The notes under the pieces: generated by a model | Told to the model about the DNA's origin: nothing | The model's input: the letters and a program-made list of their open reading frames with translations, nothing else | The model's database searches: none | Shown here: piece after piece, positions 11,983 through 23,421 of the stretch | Position numbering within the stretch: position 1 is the stretch's first letter | How the letters are laid out: each line of letters opens with the position of its first letter | Origin: Colletotrichum lupini | Lineage: Eukaryota > Ascomycota > Sordariomycetes > Glomerellales > Glomerellaceae | DNA: 64,000 nucleotides | NCBI RefSeq assembly: GCF_023278565.1 | Contig: NC_064672.1 | Coordinates: forward strand, 2,046,001 to 2,110,000 | Direction: 5' to 3' | Made by a program: the position numbers and the translations under genes

Positions 11983-13581
11983 ATGTCAGCGCTGGCTCAA
12001 GGTCATAAGGCTCTCAGACTCACTCATCGCAACATGAGTCGACAGGCCCCTCTCCGAGTAGCTGTCGTCGGAACGGGATTGGCCGGGCTTAGCATCGCAT
12101 ATCTCTTGCAAAATGACGAACAACAACGATATGCAGTGACCTTATTTGAACAGGTGAATTGGATCCTAGATCGGAGTACCTTAGTGGGCGAATGCGTAGA
12201 CTGACTGTTGTAGGCTGAGAGCCTGTCTTTCGACTCAGCATCGGTTGCAATTCGAGAGGAGAGCTCGGGCAGTATTGAGAGGATCGACCTTCCAATGCGC
12301 GCACTCGCCGGAGGATATTATCCCAACGTGATGCGCATGTATGACCACTTGGGCATCCCGTATCATCCCATCCGCTTCTTGTTCTCATTCGCCAAATCAC
12401 TGCCTGCACGCAAGCCTGATACGATAGCATCGGGAAAGAACCAGGCAACTCTGGATGGCGCCAGCGGAGTGCCTGGCGAGTACTTTGTCCACGCATCCAA
12501 TTTGCACCAAGTCCCACCTTGGCCGGGAAATCGCGGGATTTTGGCGCATTTCGTAGAGATACTGTGCCTGATCATATGCCAGTTCTGGTTCACAGTGGCA
12601 TGCTTCATGGTGCACCCCTTGACTGAGGGGTCTGATGGGGGAGAGACATTTGGCGACTATCTGAGAAGGATATGGCTACCGCGACGGTATGCCACGCACT
12701 ACCTTCTCCCACTCATGAGCAGCGTTTCGACGTGTACGCATGCTGAGCTTCTGGCGTTCCCTGCCAGTGACGTTGTCGAGTACAAGAAACGCTCGCATGG
12801 ACAACAGCACTACACTGTCTGCGGCGGTGTCCACCAAGTTGAAGGAAGATTGGCAAAAGAAATGGAAGACGTCCGATTAGGAGCGTGTGTTGCAGAGGTA
12901 GCCTCAACGGCTGATGGAAGAGTGAGACTCCGCTGGCAGTCGACGGAGAACGCAGCTGGACAGATTTTGGATGACGTATTCGACCGGGTTATTCTCGCTG
13001 TGTCGCCGGATGTGGCTGGCAAGATCTACCAACCCCTATGCGACATTCTCGAGCCATTGCCAACAATCCGCGTGGAGAGCTCAGTTCTCCGTCCGATCGA
13101 TGCAAGACCAAGCCAGTCGTTCACTCTCATGGAGGATGAAGGGAGACATCCGAAAGCTTGTTCACATCATCGTGGAAATGTCATGCCGCCCCAAGTTATC
13201 TGTCTCAGAACCGACTTTTCCGCAAAAGAAGCTGCGCGGACAGAGGCTTTACACACAATGCCTGGAGGAACAGTCGTGAGCACTTGCCCGCTTAACGTAC
13301 AGGCCGATGCGAAGAGGGTACTGCGGACAGCAAGGTTTACGAGGACCTTGAGGACGTGTCAGAGTAGGGCAGTTATCCGAAAGATCATGGGTGAGGACAG
13401 AAATCTGGACAAGAAGAATGACCAGACCGCCGGCATGGGTGACTGGACCAATGGACAAGACAATGTGTGGTTAACCGGGGCGTGGTGCTGGGATGGAATG
13501 GTCCTACTTGAAGGGTGCGTTGTCTCTGCGATGAGAATCGCTGACGATTTTGGTGTTGTAGTCCCTTGGCGGCACGGCTAG
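11983..13581 (+). CDS. FAD/NAD-binding amine-oxidase-like flavoprotein
   Basis: Exon 1 ends at 12153 and exon 2 runs 12214-13581; the 60-bp intron has donor GTGAAT and acceptor GTAG. There are two in-frame starts: 11983 (512 residues) and 12034 (495 residues). I favour 12034 because it places the FAD motif RVAVVGTGLAGLSIAYLL about eight residues from the start. Other recognisable segments are ERIDLPMRALAGGYYPN, YFVHASNLHQVPPWPGNRG, EYKKRSHGQQHYTVCGGVHQ and the C-terminal WLTGAWCWDGMVLLEGCVVS. The overall pattern is that of COG2907-like flavoproteins rather than classical monoamine oxidases. In bacteria that family is often encoded beside cyclopropane-fatty-acid-synthase-type methyltransferases, and here the next gene, 333 bp downstream, is a methyltransferase. 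A role in lipid or metabolite oxidation is inferred. Confidence 0.78.
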
Positions 13582-13914
13582 TCAAGTGAAGGTACGCAAT
13601 GAGAACAAAACCGTGTTTGAATAGAAGAAGTGAAGTTGAAATAAACGCAGTCCCTGTGAAGAAAAACAGCAAGGAGGGCTTTGTTGGTTTGTTGGAGTGA
13701 CATCGGACCTCCGGCGCCGAATCCTGCCGCATCCTTCGCTGTTCCTGCCTACAGCTGGCGCCAAGTCTAGCTACACCTGGCAGCTTTCTCTGCAAATGTC
13801 TTCCCACGTCTCATTTTCCATTTAAGGTACCTTATTATTGAGCACTAGACCACAGACCTAACTTTCCTTCACCCTCATCTCACAAGCGGACATGGGTTCA
13901 TTCTTATTCATACA
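13582..13914. other. Intergenic, amine oxidase to methyltransferase
   Basis: A 333-bp spacer between two plus-strand genes, likely the promoter of the methyltransferase. An upstream ATG near 13892 opens only a very short frame that closes before 13920. Nothing else is recognised. Confidence 0.4.
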
Positions 13915-15149
13915 ATGACACTACCAATTGACGCCGTTCCTGACTTCTGGAAAGGTGTCTTACTAGGCGCGACTGGCTGCACATTTATAATTTTGATAGT
14001 CACCTTGGCATTTACTGTTACTTTTCTTCGGCGGAAAGACGTCTACGACAATGATCACTGGAAGCTGAACCTCAAAGTGCCGTTCACCACCATGTGGATG
14101 AACATGGGTTATTGGTTTGTCCGCCCTCATTTTACACCCTTCTTCGTAATCACTCCGATACCTGGCCTCCCTTTAGTTTACACTTGAACTGGATTATATC
14201 CATCACATTTCATGATGTTCCTTGACTTAGTCAGAGCACGACTGACTTACCATTATGTTCCAGGACGAGTGCCGACAACCTACACATTACAGATTTCGAG
14301 ACAGCCTGTCGCAATTTGCTTTTAGAGGTTCTCAAAGAAGCCCAGATTTGTGAAGATGTAGTTCGGTCTTCGGCAATATCTATTCTAGACCTAGGTGTTG
14401 GCTGTGGTGACCAGTCCCTGGAGCTTGCACTACTAATTCACGAGCGAGGTGTGACCAGCTATCGATATGTAGGGCTCACTCTCAACGAGTCCCAGTATCG
14501 ATTGGCCTCAAATAGAGCCCAATTGCAGGCTCAAAAGCTCAAATTAGAAGATGGACGTGTTGAGGTATTTTGCGCTGACGCTGCCAACCCCGACACCTGG
14601 GGCGCGCACGTAAAGTCTGCAATCAGATCTTTGAAGGAGGACAGCGCCGACCAACAACGATGGGTTCTAGCGCTTGACAGCCTGTATCACTTCTATCCCT
14701 CCAGAAAGCCAATCTTCAACTATGCCGCGCAGACACTCGATGCCTCGTTCATGGCCTTTGACTTGATACTGAGCGACGGAGCGTCTTTACGACAGAGGTT
14801 CCTCGTCAACCTCATTGGCCTGGCGATGGGTTGTCCTGCTGCTGCTTTTGTTACAGTGTCAGACTACAAGAGGCAGCTCCTTGACGCTAGTTATGATGAA
14901 GATGATATCCATTTCAAAGATATCACGGAACATGTCTTCTCTGGTCTCGTCAGTTATATCAAAAGTCAGAGTGAAGCGTTACAGCCGTTTGGGATCTCAG
15001 CGGGGAAGTTCAAGGTTGCAGCAATGGTGTTTGACTGGTTCGCTGAGTCAAACGCAATGAGGGGAACAATTGTGATTGCGCGCAAGAGATCCAAAACCCA
15101 AGGAGAAGCATCGGATATGAAGGGAAGAGCAAAATGTATCTCCATTTGA
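13915..15149 (+). CDS. Membrane-anchored SAM-dependent methyltransferase
   Basis: Exons 13915-14114 and 14264-15149 join in phase to 361 residues; the 149-bp intron restores the segment NMGYWTSADNL across the junction. Residues about 10-36 form one hydrophobic segment followed by FLRRK, so the enzyme is probably anchored with its catalytic part in the cytosol. The SAM-binding motif ILDLGVGCGDQS lies at about 107-117, followed by YVGLTLNESQYRLASNR, the acidic strand region seen in class I methyltransferases of the cyclopropane-fatty-acid-synthase-like group. A later VEVFCADAANP segment fits the adenine-binding region. The acceptor molecule is unknown. Its position after the amine-oxidase-like flavoprotein on the same strand suggests that both modify the same molecule; this is inference. 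Confidence 0.8.
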
Positions 15150-15437
15150 GAGCATCTTCAATATCAAAAGTATCGGTGTCTATATCATTGCGTACTTGTC
15201 TAAGTCCAATCATCAAAGCCCGCCCTACTGCCATATTGACGACATTAATTCATTGACTGAAAGCTGAATTTTGGTTTATTCGCCAGGCTAGGACACCAAA
15301 GCTCTGAGAATCATTGAGCAGAGAGAGTACTATGTGTTAATCCTGTCTTCATACACCATTCAAACAAAGAAGCAGCCACTAGACGACACAAAATCCTGTC
15401 ATACCATCTATCTTAGCACCTGAATCAATCAGCTTGA

Positions 15438-18112
15438 TCAGGTGGCGAATCGGAAGTCAAGACTATGAATGATTAGTAAGAGGATGAGTTCACTAGGCGT
15501 CCATGTATCTCACCGTTTGTTGCCTTTATCCGTTGTGTTGGCACGGTAGTCGTGTTGCTGCTCTGGTGTCATAGCATCCCACTTCTTGGCTTTGCTGTTG
15601 TTCCTCCACCGATAGTAGAAGTAGGTGAAGGGGTATTGTACAACCTGCGAACATGTGAGCTATGAGATTCAATCTTGAGGTAGGATGATTGTCTACTTAC
15701 ACACATCCAAATACAAATTACCAATAGGCCCTTGTTGGCTTTGAAGTACCGAGGGGCATCACTTGGTTGATAGACTTGGCTAGTCAGCATCCTCTATTAT
15801 GTTGAGTCTGAAGGAGAGCAACTTACTATTTGCGCCGATCATACCACTGACTTGAACCCACATATTGTACAGGCTACAAGCATATTGTAAGTTATATTTC
15901 ACATCACCGATATGAGAGTTATAGAGACTTACGATGCGGACACTGTTCTGTTCTGGACGGATCCGGCATTCCTACTTGTCCAAGCAACTTGAATAGGATG
16001 CGTGCTGGCAGAGATTAGCAATTAGAAAAGAAAAAGCGGAATTCTCCGCACTTACTAAGGGAAGGATAACAAAACTGTCGCAATAGCAAAGTAAGCCCAG
16101 GGGCTTGGGTTCGCGATTACAATCAGGGCGATGAAGCATGGCAATAACCATGCATCCTCAGCCATGGCGACGAAACTGCGATTGTTGCAGAGCTCGCTAG
16201 CAGCCGTAATGGCCAGCATGGTGATACTTGACCCGATGATCCACGGGATTGAGAGCAGGTTGGTCTGGATGACGTTGAACTTGAGGTCTCGGAGCGACAA
16301 AGTGAGGTACTGGTTGACAGGGTACTTCGGCAAGCCGAAGAGCAAGCCAAGAGCGTACAATGGCCACATGTCGTAATCCTTGGAGCATTCCCAGATCTGC
16401 TTGACGGACAGACCTTGTCGGTTGTACATGCCGCCTTTCTGGGGATCGTCGCGGATGACTAGCAGAGTTTATTAGCTTTGGAAAAGGTGTTACATTCCTG
16501 GGAGACGGACCGGAGTTGACAATGATCTTCTCCTCCTTCTCGTTGAAGTAACCCTTGGGGTTCCACCAACTCTTCGTCTTGGCAGGGCATTGAGGCATAA
16601 GGAAGAACGAGCACAGTCCGACACAGACTAGAGCGATATTGTTAGCGATGTAGCCGAAACATTGTGGAGCGAAACTTGTTGACTTACAAGTGAAAGCACC
16701 TCTGGTAACGTGATGTTAGTAACTTAACAGCGTCGCAAGATCATTAGGGGGGGGCTTACTCGATGAGGAACAACCAACGCCAGCCCTCGTATCCCAAAAT
16801 GCCGCGCATCGAAACCAGACCGACAGCAGCGAATCCAACACCGATGTCAACTAGAAAGGCCTATCAGTCAGAGTTGAAAGGAGCTCGAGAGGAGTGTAGA
16901 ATGACGTACCTAGTTGCGAAGACATCCAAAACCAGGCCAGTCGAATCGGAAGCTGGAGACAGACATTAGGAGGGTGTTTTAGTGCAGAAGTCCGGGACGA
17001 GATTGCTAACTGAAGTGCCTGTGTACCAATAACTCAAGTAGAGGATAGTGTCCCTGCCAAGGAGTTAGTCAAAAGCTTGAATAGGCCTGTCAAGGGCCAA
17101 GACTTACGGGATGAAACCTCCTTGAAAGGTTGCGCTAGAAACAGTGTCGTAAGTACACGTAATCTAGTCTTTCAGGAGCAACAACCACACTTACATGAGG
17201 TATCTTGTCGCAAGAAAGGACGCTCGACCCTTTAGGAAGAATTGCGCTCCAGAGATGATAGAGAAGAGGCAAATCTGGATGGGAATCCACAGATCGGGCC
17301 CAATACTGCAAGGCTCAATCAGTACGGATTCACAAGTTGGCAGGCAAGGACTACTGACCGCTTGGAAATCAACTGCGATGGAAGCTCGGCAACAAGAAAG
17401 CCAACCCGGGATATTGTTTGACCAAGGTTCTTAGTCGGGTAAGCGGGTATCAGAGGAGCCAGTCTCTTCATAACTCACGTAGTCGCCTCGCGTCAATCCG
17501 AGATCGTCAAGCATATTATCGGAAACGGCGTTGGAGATATTGTTCCGGTCGATGTTGAGGGCTGCGAACATGACACAAGCCCAGACCTGTGAGTGATCAG
17601 CTTGCGTTCTTCTTCGAGTTGTCGGGGTCATTGTACCATGATTTTCCAGTCGACTTTACGCCTAACAGCACGTTCCTCTCTCCATGTCCATCGGAAACTG
17701 GGATCAAAAGCAGCCCAGTTCTCCCATTGCGGGTGGATGTAGAGGCTCTTGTACTCCTCGACATTCTCGGAATCCCAAATACTCGGCTGCGTGGCAATCT
17801 GTTGAGCATGTTAGACGCCACTGGGGTCTTTCGCAAGTCCATATGAGTCGATATACGCACCGCGTCGAGGTCGTACTCTTCTGCCTTCGGTCCTTTCCGA
17901 ATCCTGAAAAAGCGGAGGATGGCATCGCCCATTGCCGCTTCCATGCGTTGAGTCTGCTGCGTTGCAAGCGCGGGCGCTGTCGGAGGCGCGGCATCGACAG
18001 TAACCTTATCGTCGACAGCGGATTTGGAACCCAGGCCGCCATGGTCAGACGACGTATCGGACCCGGCTGGTGACGGCTTCCCAACTGGATGTTGCGAGGA
18101 CATCTTGTTCAT
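15438..18112 (-). CDS. MFS transporter, anion:cation symporter family (Dal5/Liz1-like), 17 exons
   Basis: Minus-strand exons join in phase to 596 residues: 18112-17861, 17798-17637, 17586-17479, 17429-17359, 17305-17195, 17134-17108, 17053-17011, 16952-16910, 16850-16760, 16701-16688, 16627-16511, 16458-16056, 16004-15933, 15873-15827, 15774-15701, 15644-15514 and 15462-15438. Introns are 49-62 bp. Family signatures include WKIMVWACVMFAALNIDRNN, NLGQTISRVGFLVAELPSQL, LPIRLAWFWMSSQLV, GYEGWRWLFLIEG and QYLTLSLRDL. These match the Dal5 allantoate/ureidosuccinate, Tna1 nicotinate and Liz1 pantothenate group, which imports organic anions with protons at the plasma membrane. The substrate cannot be told. 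Sixteen introns, with a 14-nt exon and exons of 25 and 27 nt, are unusually many for this group. The start is MNKMSSQ at 18112. Confidence 0.87.
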
Positions 18113-19660
18113 CGTCAAAAGATAGAACAATGACGTACGGTGTCTGCACAAAGCGAAAGTTCAAACCAAAACCCAGCCCGCATGCAGGACAGACGAACCG
18201 TTCTATATAAGTGTCTCTTGATAAATCTCTTCCAGCAGGGGTTTCAACATGGACTGCATGCCGAGCGAACGGCTTACTCTCCAGCTAAGCTGTCACCAAA
18301 CGTCGCCACAAGGCGTGACGAGCATTTGAGGGTGCTAATGGGTAGGAAAGGGGCATGCTTTCTCCAAATCTCGGTCTGATACCGAAGGGCGATCCACAGG
18401 TAGATGACGACAGGCTACCTATCCAGTAATGCTGACCCTCCAGCAGCAGCTCAAACGGTTGTATTCCGAGGAGATGCAGAAGTTGTATGGGAAGTCCATA
18501 TATGCCATGCCGTTAGTTGCGGCACTTGTCGTAGCTTGGCCAAGGGTAGCCACACTTCCTTTAGTTTTCCTGGGACTCCGCGTTAAAGCTAAGCCCTATG
18601 CCACCAGTTTGTAACCTCGTCACAACCTTCGATTGACTCCTGATGGGCATTCTTTTTTTCTGCCCACGAAAAGTTGTCATCGAGATTGAACTCCTACAGT
18701 CGACGTATCGCTACTGTGGGAAAGACAAGGAACATTTGATAACTGGGGCTGATGCAACTGTGTGGGTGTCTAGTGTGTCGCGTCAGCTTGCCTGCAGCTC
18801 GCGCAATTGATTCACCATCGTCGGAGTCGATGGCGTGCTACACGTGACCACCTCCCGTTAAAGAGACCTTAAACCTGTCCAATCATTTTGCAATTGACTG
18901 TCCTTCGGAGAATCTGAGCTCCTACACTGACATTTTCATTGTAAGAAACGTTTTGATCTCTTTGCCAAATCTTAACGTGGTGCTAGCTGCGCTTCTCCAT
19001 TCTGCATACATCGCATTCTCCTGCCCCTAGTGAGATACTGACATCCTGTTATTTTCCTTGTCTCCTAAGAAACAGCCGTCGGTCTTGAATAGTATTAAGT
19101 TTCTACAGACTAAGGTGCCACGGTAGGGGCTCTAGGTTGCGATCGCACTCACGGCCAGATCTGATGTGTGCCTGGGCACTAGAGTTCCGGGTGTGATTCT
19201 TACTGAAATCTTGTCATCACCTGGCTGGGGACAACGGTTCTGGCTCTGAAAGCTGCAACTCTGTATTTCATCAGAGATCTATGCTTTCTGGCACTTGGAG
19301 TTTGTTTTCCAAGCATATTTTGAGGGGCCATGAGCACGGATTGCCTCCTAAGTAGTTCAACTTAGGTGATAACACCATAATGGTTCCCGCTCAACACGTC
19401 GACTCTATTTCTGGCTTCCCTAATACTGCTATTGCTGCTACTACTGATGCTACCGTTCTTTCTACTGTCTGCATATTCCACACCTATTACTCTATAGGAA
19501 CCATGATGCGACAAGGAAACCAACGATAATGGCTATGAGAAGGCAACTACTTAGTTGTGTGCCTCCTGATCTCTGACTCCGCGATGCCACACCATGGTCT
19601 AAACTAACTACTTACCTTACACCGCGGAATGCCATGTGTCTCCACAATCTAAATTACCCA
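18113..19660. other. Intergenic, nothing recognised
   Basis: About 1.5 kb upstream of the MFS gene with many stop codons in all frames. The proximal part is presumably its promoter; the rest shows no supported gene, RNA or clear repeat. Confidence 0.4.
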
Positions 19661-21230
19661 TCATTCTGCTGAGAAACACTCATGGCGATTCTGAGAATTC
19701 GAACAAGCCTTATTGATGCAACCTTTGTGCTGATGCATAAGTGTGTTGCTATGGTACGATGTCGGATCGAGGTAGCGAACCAACTTCGACATTTCCATTC
19801 TCCCTATGAGGCTGAGTTGTCTTGCGTCAGTACTTTGATGATGCAAACTAATCCCTGAAAAGGACTGACCTCTTGTAAGCGTGATGCGGTTGGAATCAAT
19901 TCCCCACTGATATGTTGCATAGCAGAGTCTCCAATCGACCTGATGCAAAGAGTAGCCTCTTTTGCCAGAGACACTGGACATCATGAGGATACCTGTTGCA
20001 TCGATGTGTTCCGAGCTGTTACAAGCGCAACACTGTGAACGAATGTGACGCCAAAGTTTACTTTGATAGCAGTCCGGCCTTTCTATACCTGCCTCCCTGG
20101 AACAGACACAACGCTCCCAGTCGAAAGGCGACATGAATTGGTGGGAACTGAAAGTAAGATGTGGAGAAAGGTATTCGTTGCCATATCGCTCCTCTACGGC
20201 ATCTAGACCCTGCCGAATGAGGTCTTTTCTAACGAGCTGTCCGCTTTGTACATCTCATACCACCATAGTCCAGTGTAAACGCAAGAAGTGGTTGCTGGAG
20301 ATAGATAGCGTTGGGGAGTGTTCCCGTCCTTTTGACTGGAAGGGCATTTGACAAACCTGACATGACAAGCTTAGGCTCCTCGAGCCCTTCTGAGCGGGTG
20401 CTCTCTCTATCCATCTGAAAATGCCAAGCAGGGACATGTATTGATGAGGGCATATCTGAATCTTTCTTTCCCAGCCCATACATATCGGGCGATCTTTGAC
20501 AAGCTAATTCTCAGAGAATAGAACCTCGTTGTGAATTCTTTTGTAATTGGTGCAAGACACGTGCCTCTTTTCCTGATAATAGGTACTTGACTTTGGGACA
20601 AACCAGGTCGGTAGGTGTAGATTGACTCCTCAAGCAAACTTCGCAAACGGCATTCAATCTTAGTCTGTGTGCGATCTCTCGTTGGTCTCTAGCAGAGAGA
20701 TCATTCAAATACATTTGGACAATTGGCCTGACTCCGCTTTGCGAATCGCCACAGCCCTTGAGTTTCTTTTGTCCATGTCGCAAATGATTGACTGAGTACT
20801 GATGGTCGGAAGCGATGTGAAATGGTCGACTTAATTCGGTTTCGAATGTTGAATGATTTTCAGGTAGCTCTACTGGCTTTTGAAGGCTAGAGAAAGAAGC
20901 ATATTCGAATGCCGAGAAGAACATGGAGCAACTTTGTCGTAGACAGAATATGTCGACGGGATCCAGACGTTCCATGACTAGCAGCTGTATCTTGAGTGGA
21001 ATCTGATATATCAGGAGTTCTTTCGCATTGATTCTGGCGTGCTTTTTTGTTGACTTTTGATCATAATTGGTGTAAATTTTGCCTGATCTGCAGGCTTTGC
21101 ATGCTTTCTGATAGGGTGTAATCGAATCGCCACTCTGTGTTGGCGATTGGCGGTATGGAGGCAATAGATTGAAAATGCTGACACACAAGGAAGGAAGTCC
21201 TGTGATCAGAAACTCCCAAAATCGACCCAT
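19661..21230 (-). pseudogene. Decayed F-box domain gene
   Basis: A minus-strand gene relic. The first frame (21230-20511) contains an F-box-like segment, IPLKIQLLVMERLDPVDIFC, and ends with a cysteine-containing CEVCLRSQ stretch. Homology-like sequence then continues in another frame, with a PICMGWERKIQICPHQ segment near 20470 and, after a further stop, GLDAVEERYGNEYLSPHL and FMSPFDWERCVCSREA down to the stop at 19661. Layout and spacing (F-box, CxxC region, a 'G-W-E-x-x-I-x-x-C-P-H' block, an 'S-P-F-D-W-x-R-C-x-C' block) recall a large uncharacterised family of fungal F-box proteins. In-frame stops lie at 20504-20506 (TAG) and 20255-20257 (TGA), and at least one frameshift lies near 20510. 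No set of introns removes all of these. The family call rests on remembered pattern, not a search. Confidence 0.5.
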
Positions 21231-22641
21231 TACGAATGGGGGAGAAAGCGATATGCCCGGATGTAGAGAGATAAATGTGACAAGGCAATGAGGTGGTAAG
21301 CGAGCCGTGCTCGTGACGAAGATACAAACGCCGTTTTGAGAACCTGCGTGTGTACCAATTGATTAGGATATGGAGCTGGACGTACGACCCGAGTATTAGT
21401 TCGGGCGAGGATTGAGCGAAAGAGACAAGATGTTGCAGAGAAACGTATGGTGAACATGAGGTGCATTATGCTAATCCTGGGGGCTTCAGTCTTTTCGAAG
21501 TGGAATGTCACGATAAGGTTTACTACCGGTAGGACCGTGATGAAGGGGCGTAACATCACACAATGAGCTGCTTAGTGACTTTGATGGTAGATGGATTCAG
21601 GTCGGTTGGCGGCTCCCGTGTCTCTGGCACCAACCCTTATGGTCGAAGCTCATCACGTTCATAGGTACCTTAGGTACTAGGTAGGCACCCCCAGGGAACC
21701 GGCGAGTTGCCCTCGCTCCAAATAGCTCTTCTTTATTACATACATACACAGAAAGTAGGTCCTCTGCCATAACTACATGAACTTTCAAAATGTGTGACGA
21801 CTCTTTCCTACTGCATGAATACTTACATGTATCCTTCTGATCCAATCAACGCCTTACAAGGATGCTGCGGGCAATCCACCACTAGCCTCTCACTGGAGGG
21901 CTGGATGCCTCAGAGATGAACTGTATTGTCGCTTTGGCGACCTCGTAAGTAGCCTTGGAGACGTTGATGGGCGCACGCAGAGACCCCTGCACAGCAGTGC
22001 TTGCCAGTTTCAATAGACTCTAAAGTCGCATGCGGAATGATTGTTGAGTTCATGGTAAGGTCACCGGAATGAAGTGAAAATGATTCAACAAAAATCAGGT
22101 ACGCATTGACCGCGAAACCGTCTCTTGATACCGTTTACAGGACGTTATTGCCGCAATATTACATGTAAGTTGGAAGGGAGGACTTGGCGTAGTGAGAGTA
22201 GCCCCAAACGCCCATATGTATGTACTCCATCTGTTGCACCATCAATCACGAAGCCGATAGAGAAGATGCCAGGCCATCAGTCAGACTTTAGTCAAGCTAC
22301 AGTCATGCTGTACCATATGGCTGTAAATATCTGTAAAGGAGTTAAGCAGAGTGTATGTAACCCGAGCACTGACGAAAATGGCCCCTGGGAAGGATGATGT
22401 GCCCCGCGCTCTCAGTGCCCCGCAACGCGTTGGTAGCTTGATCGCGTCTCGCTGTGTGGCGTGGACGCGATTATCTCACCCCTCCTACTTAAGCCCCAAT
22501 ACGCTGAACCTTTCACATTGACAAGTCACCTGGCCTGTTGTATGCGCTGCGAGCTACGTTGCCGTACCTTGGATTAAATATATCGATATTCTTCAATTTA
22601 TTCAACGACATCTTGCAAGGCAATTTCCAAATGAATCCGCA
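21231..22641. other. Intergenic with one ACGCGT site
   Basis: A 1.4-kb gap between the F-box relic and the first tandem zinc-knuckle gene. A GGTACCTTAGGTAC-like low-complexity segment lies near 21665, and one ACGCGT lies at 22425, about 217 bp upstream of the next start codon. I see no gene. Confidence 0.4.
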
Positions 22642-23421
22642 ATGAGTGGTCTAATAGGGAGCATTAAGGCCCACTGGAGTCGAGTACCCTGCGGCGGTTG
22701 TGGCAGCGTCTACCCCAAACTGTGTTTCTCCGTCAGAGATCAACGATGCGCCAATCGCAAAGAGGTGCTTACCATCGCTGCGGACTGCGAAGTGGCAATA
22801 GCTGAGAGAGAAAATATCAACGATCGGGTGGAAGCTTTCAAGCAGGACGAGGATCGTCTGCACGAGACGCTGGCCCGCGAAGACGTCTACATTAAGTCTC
22901 TTGAAGCCGCAGTTGAGGAAGCGCGGAATCGCCGTAGGAAAACGCGTGAAGAACATAATACCCGCTGGGCCGACTTTACAAAAAACTTCGACGGCCACCG
23001 AGACACGTTCAACAAGTCTAGTCATTTGGTTAATCGGTTGCATGAAGCCACGAGGAGGATGTATGCCCTTGACCCTAGACGCATCACGGACCACAGCCTA
23101 GAGGATCACGACCGTTCTGAAGAAAACAAGGAAAATATAGGACCTCAGCGGGAGGTTTGCAGTATCACTCCGCCGACCTACCTCACAAGCGACGACATTC
23201 GGCCGAGTGAGGGTGAATGGACTTGCATGATGAGAGAAGGGACGACAAAGTATCATGCCGTCGCGAACTGGGTTTTGGCCACCCTCGATGCGCAACCTGA
23301 ATTTGATCGGAGAGTTGGTGTCAGCGACAATGGCCAGACATTGTCATCGGCGAGGAGACCACGGAGACAAATGAGTTGTGGTCAACGCCATCGGTACCGA
23401 CCGTACTACTCTCGAGGTTGA
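22642..23421 (+). CDS. Tandem paralogue A: Cys-motif, coiled-coil, basic-tail protein
   Basis: A single-exon frame of 259 residues that I do not recognise from any named family. Near the N-terminus is a cysteine motif, CGGCGSVYPKLCFSVRDQRC (residues 17-36), with spacing C-x2-C-x7-C-x7-C. It is followed by a long, charged helical stretch (about 50-115) with heptad-like Glu/Arg/Leu content, suggesting a coiled coil. The C-terminus is Arg-rich and ends HRYRPYYSRG. The gene directly downstream (24250) and the one after it (26804) share the layout: N-terminal Cys(/His) motif, RxxRC-type end of that motif, coiled coil, basic tail with a final RPY-like element. Nucleic-acid or protein binding in the nucleus is possible from the basic tail but unproven. 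Confidence 0.65.
   Translation: MSGLIGSIKAHWSRVPCGGCGSVYPKLCFSVRDQRCANRKEVLTIAADCEVAIAERENINDRVEAFKQDEDRLHETLAREDVYIKSLEAAVEEARNRRRKTREEHNTRWADFTKNFDGHRDTFNKSSHLVNRLHEATRRMYALDPRRITDHSLEDHDRSEENKENIGPQREVCSITPPTYLTSDDIRPSEGEWTCMMREGTTKYHAVANWVLATLDAQPEFDRRVGVSDNGQTLSSARRPRRQMSCGQRHRYRPYYSRG

Noticed and set aside
14815..15234. Short frames on both strands within the methyltransferase exon
   Set aside because: They are shadows of the real exon, which has a clear SAM motif and consistent splicing.
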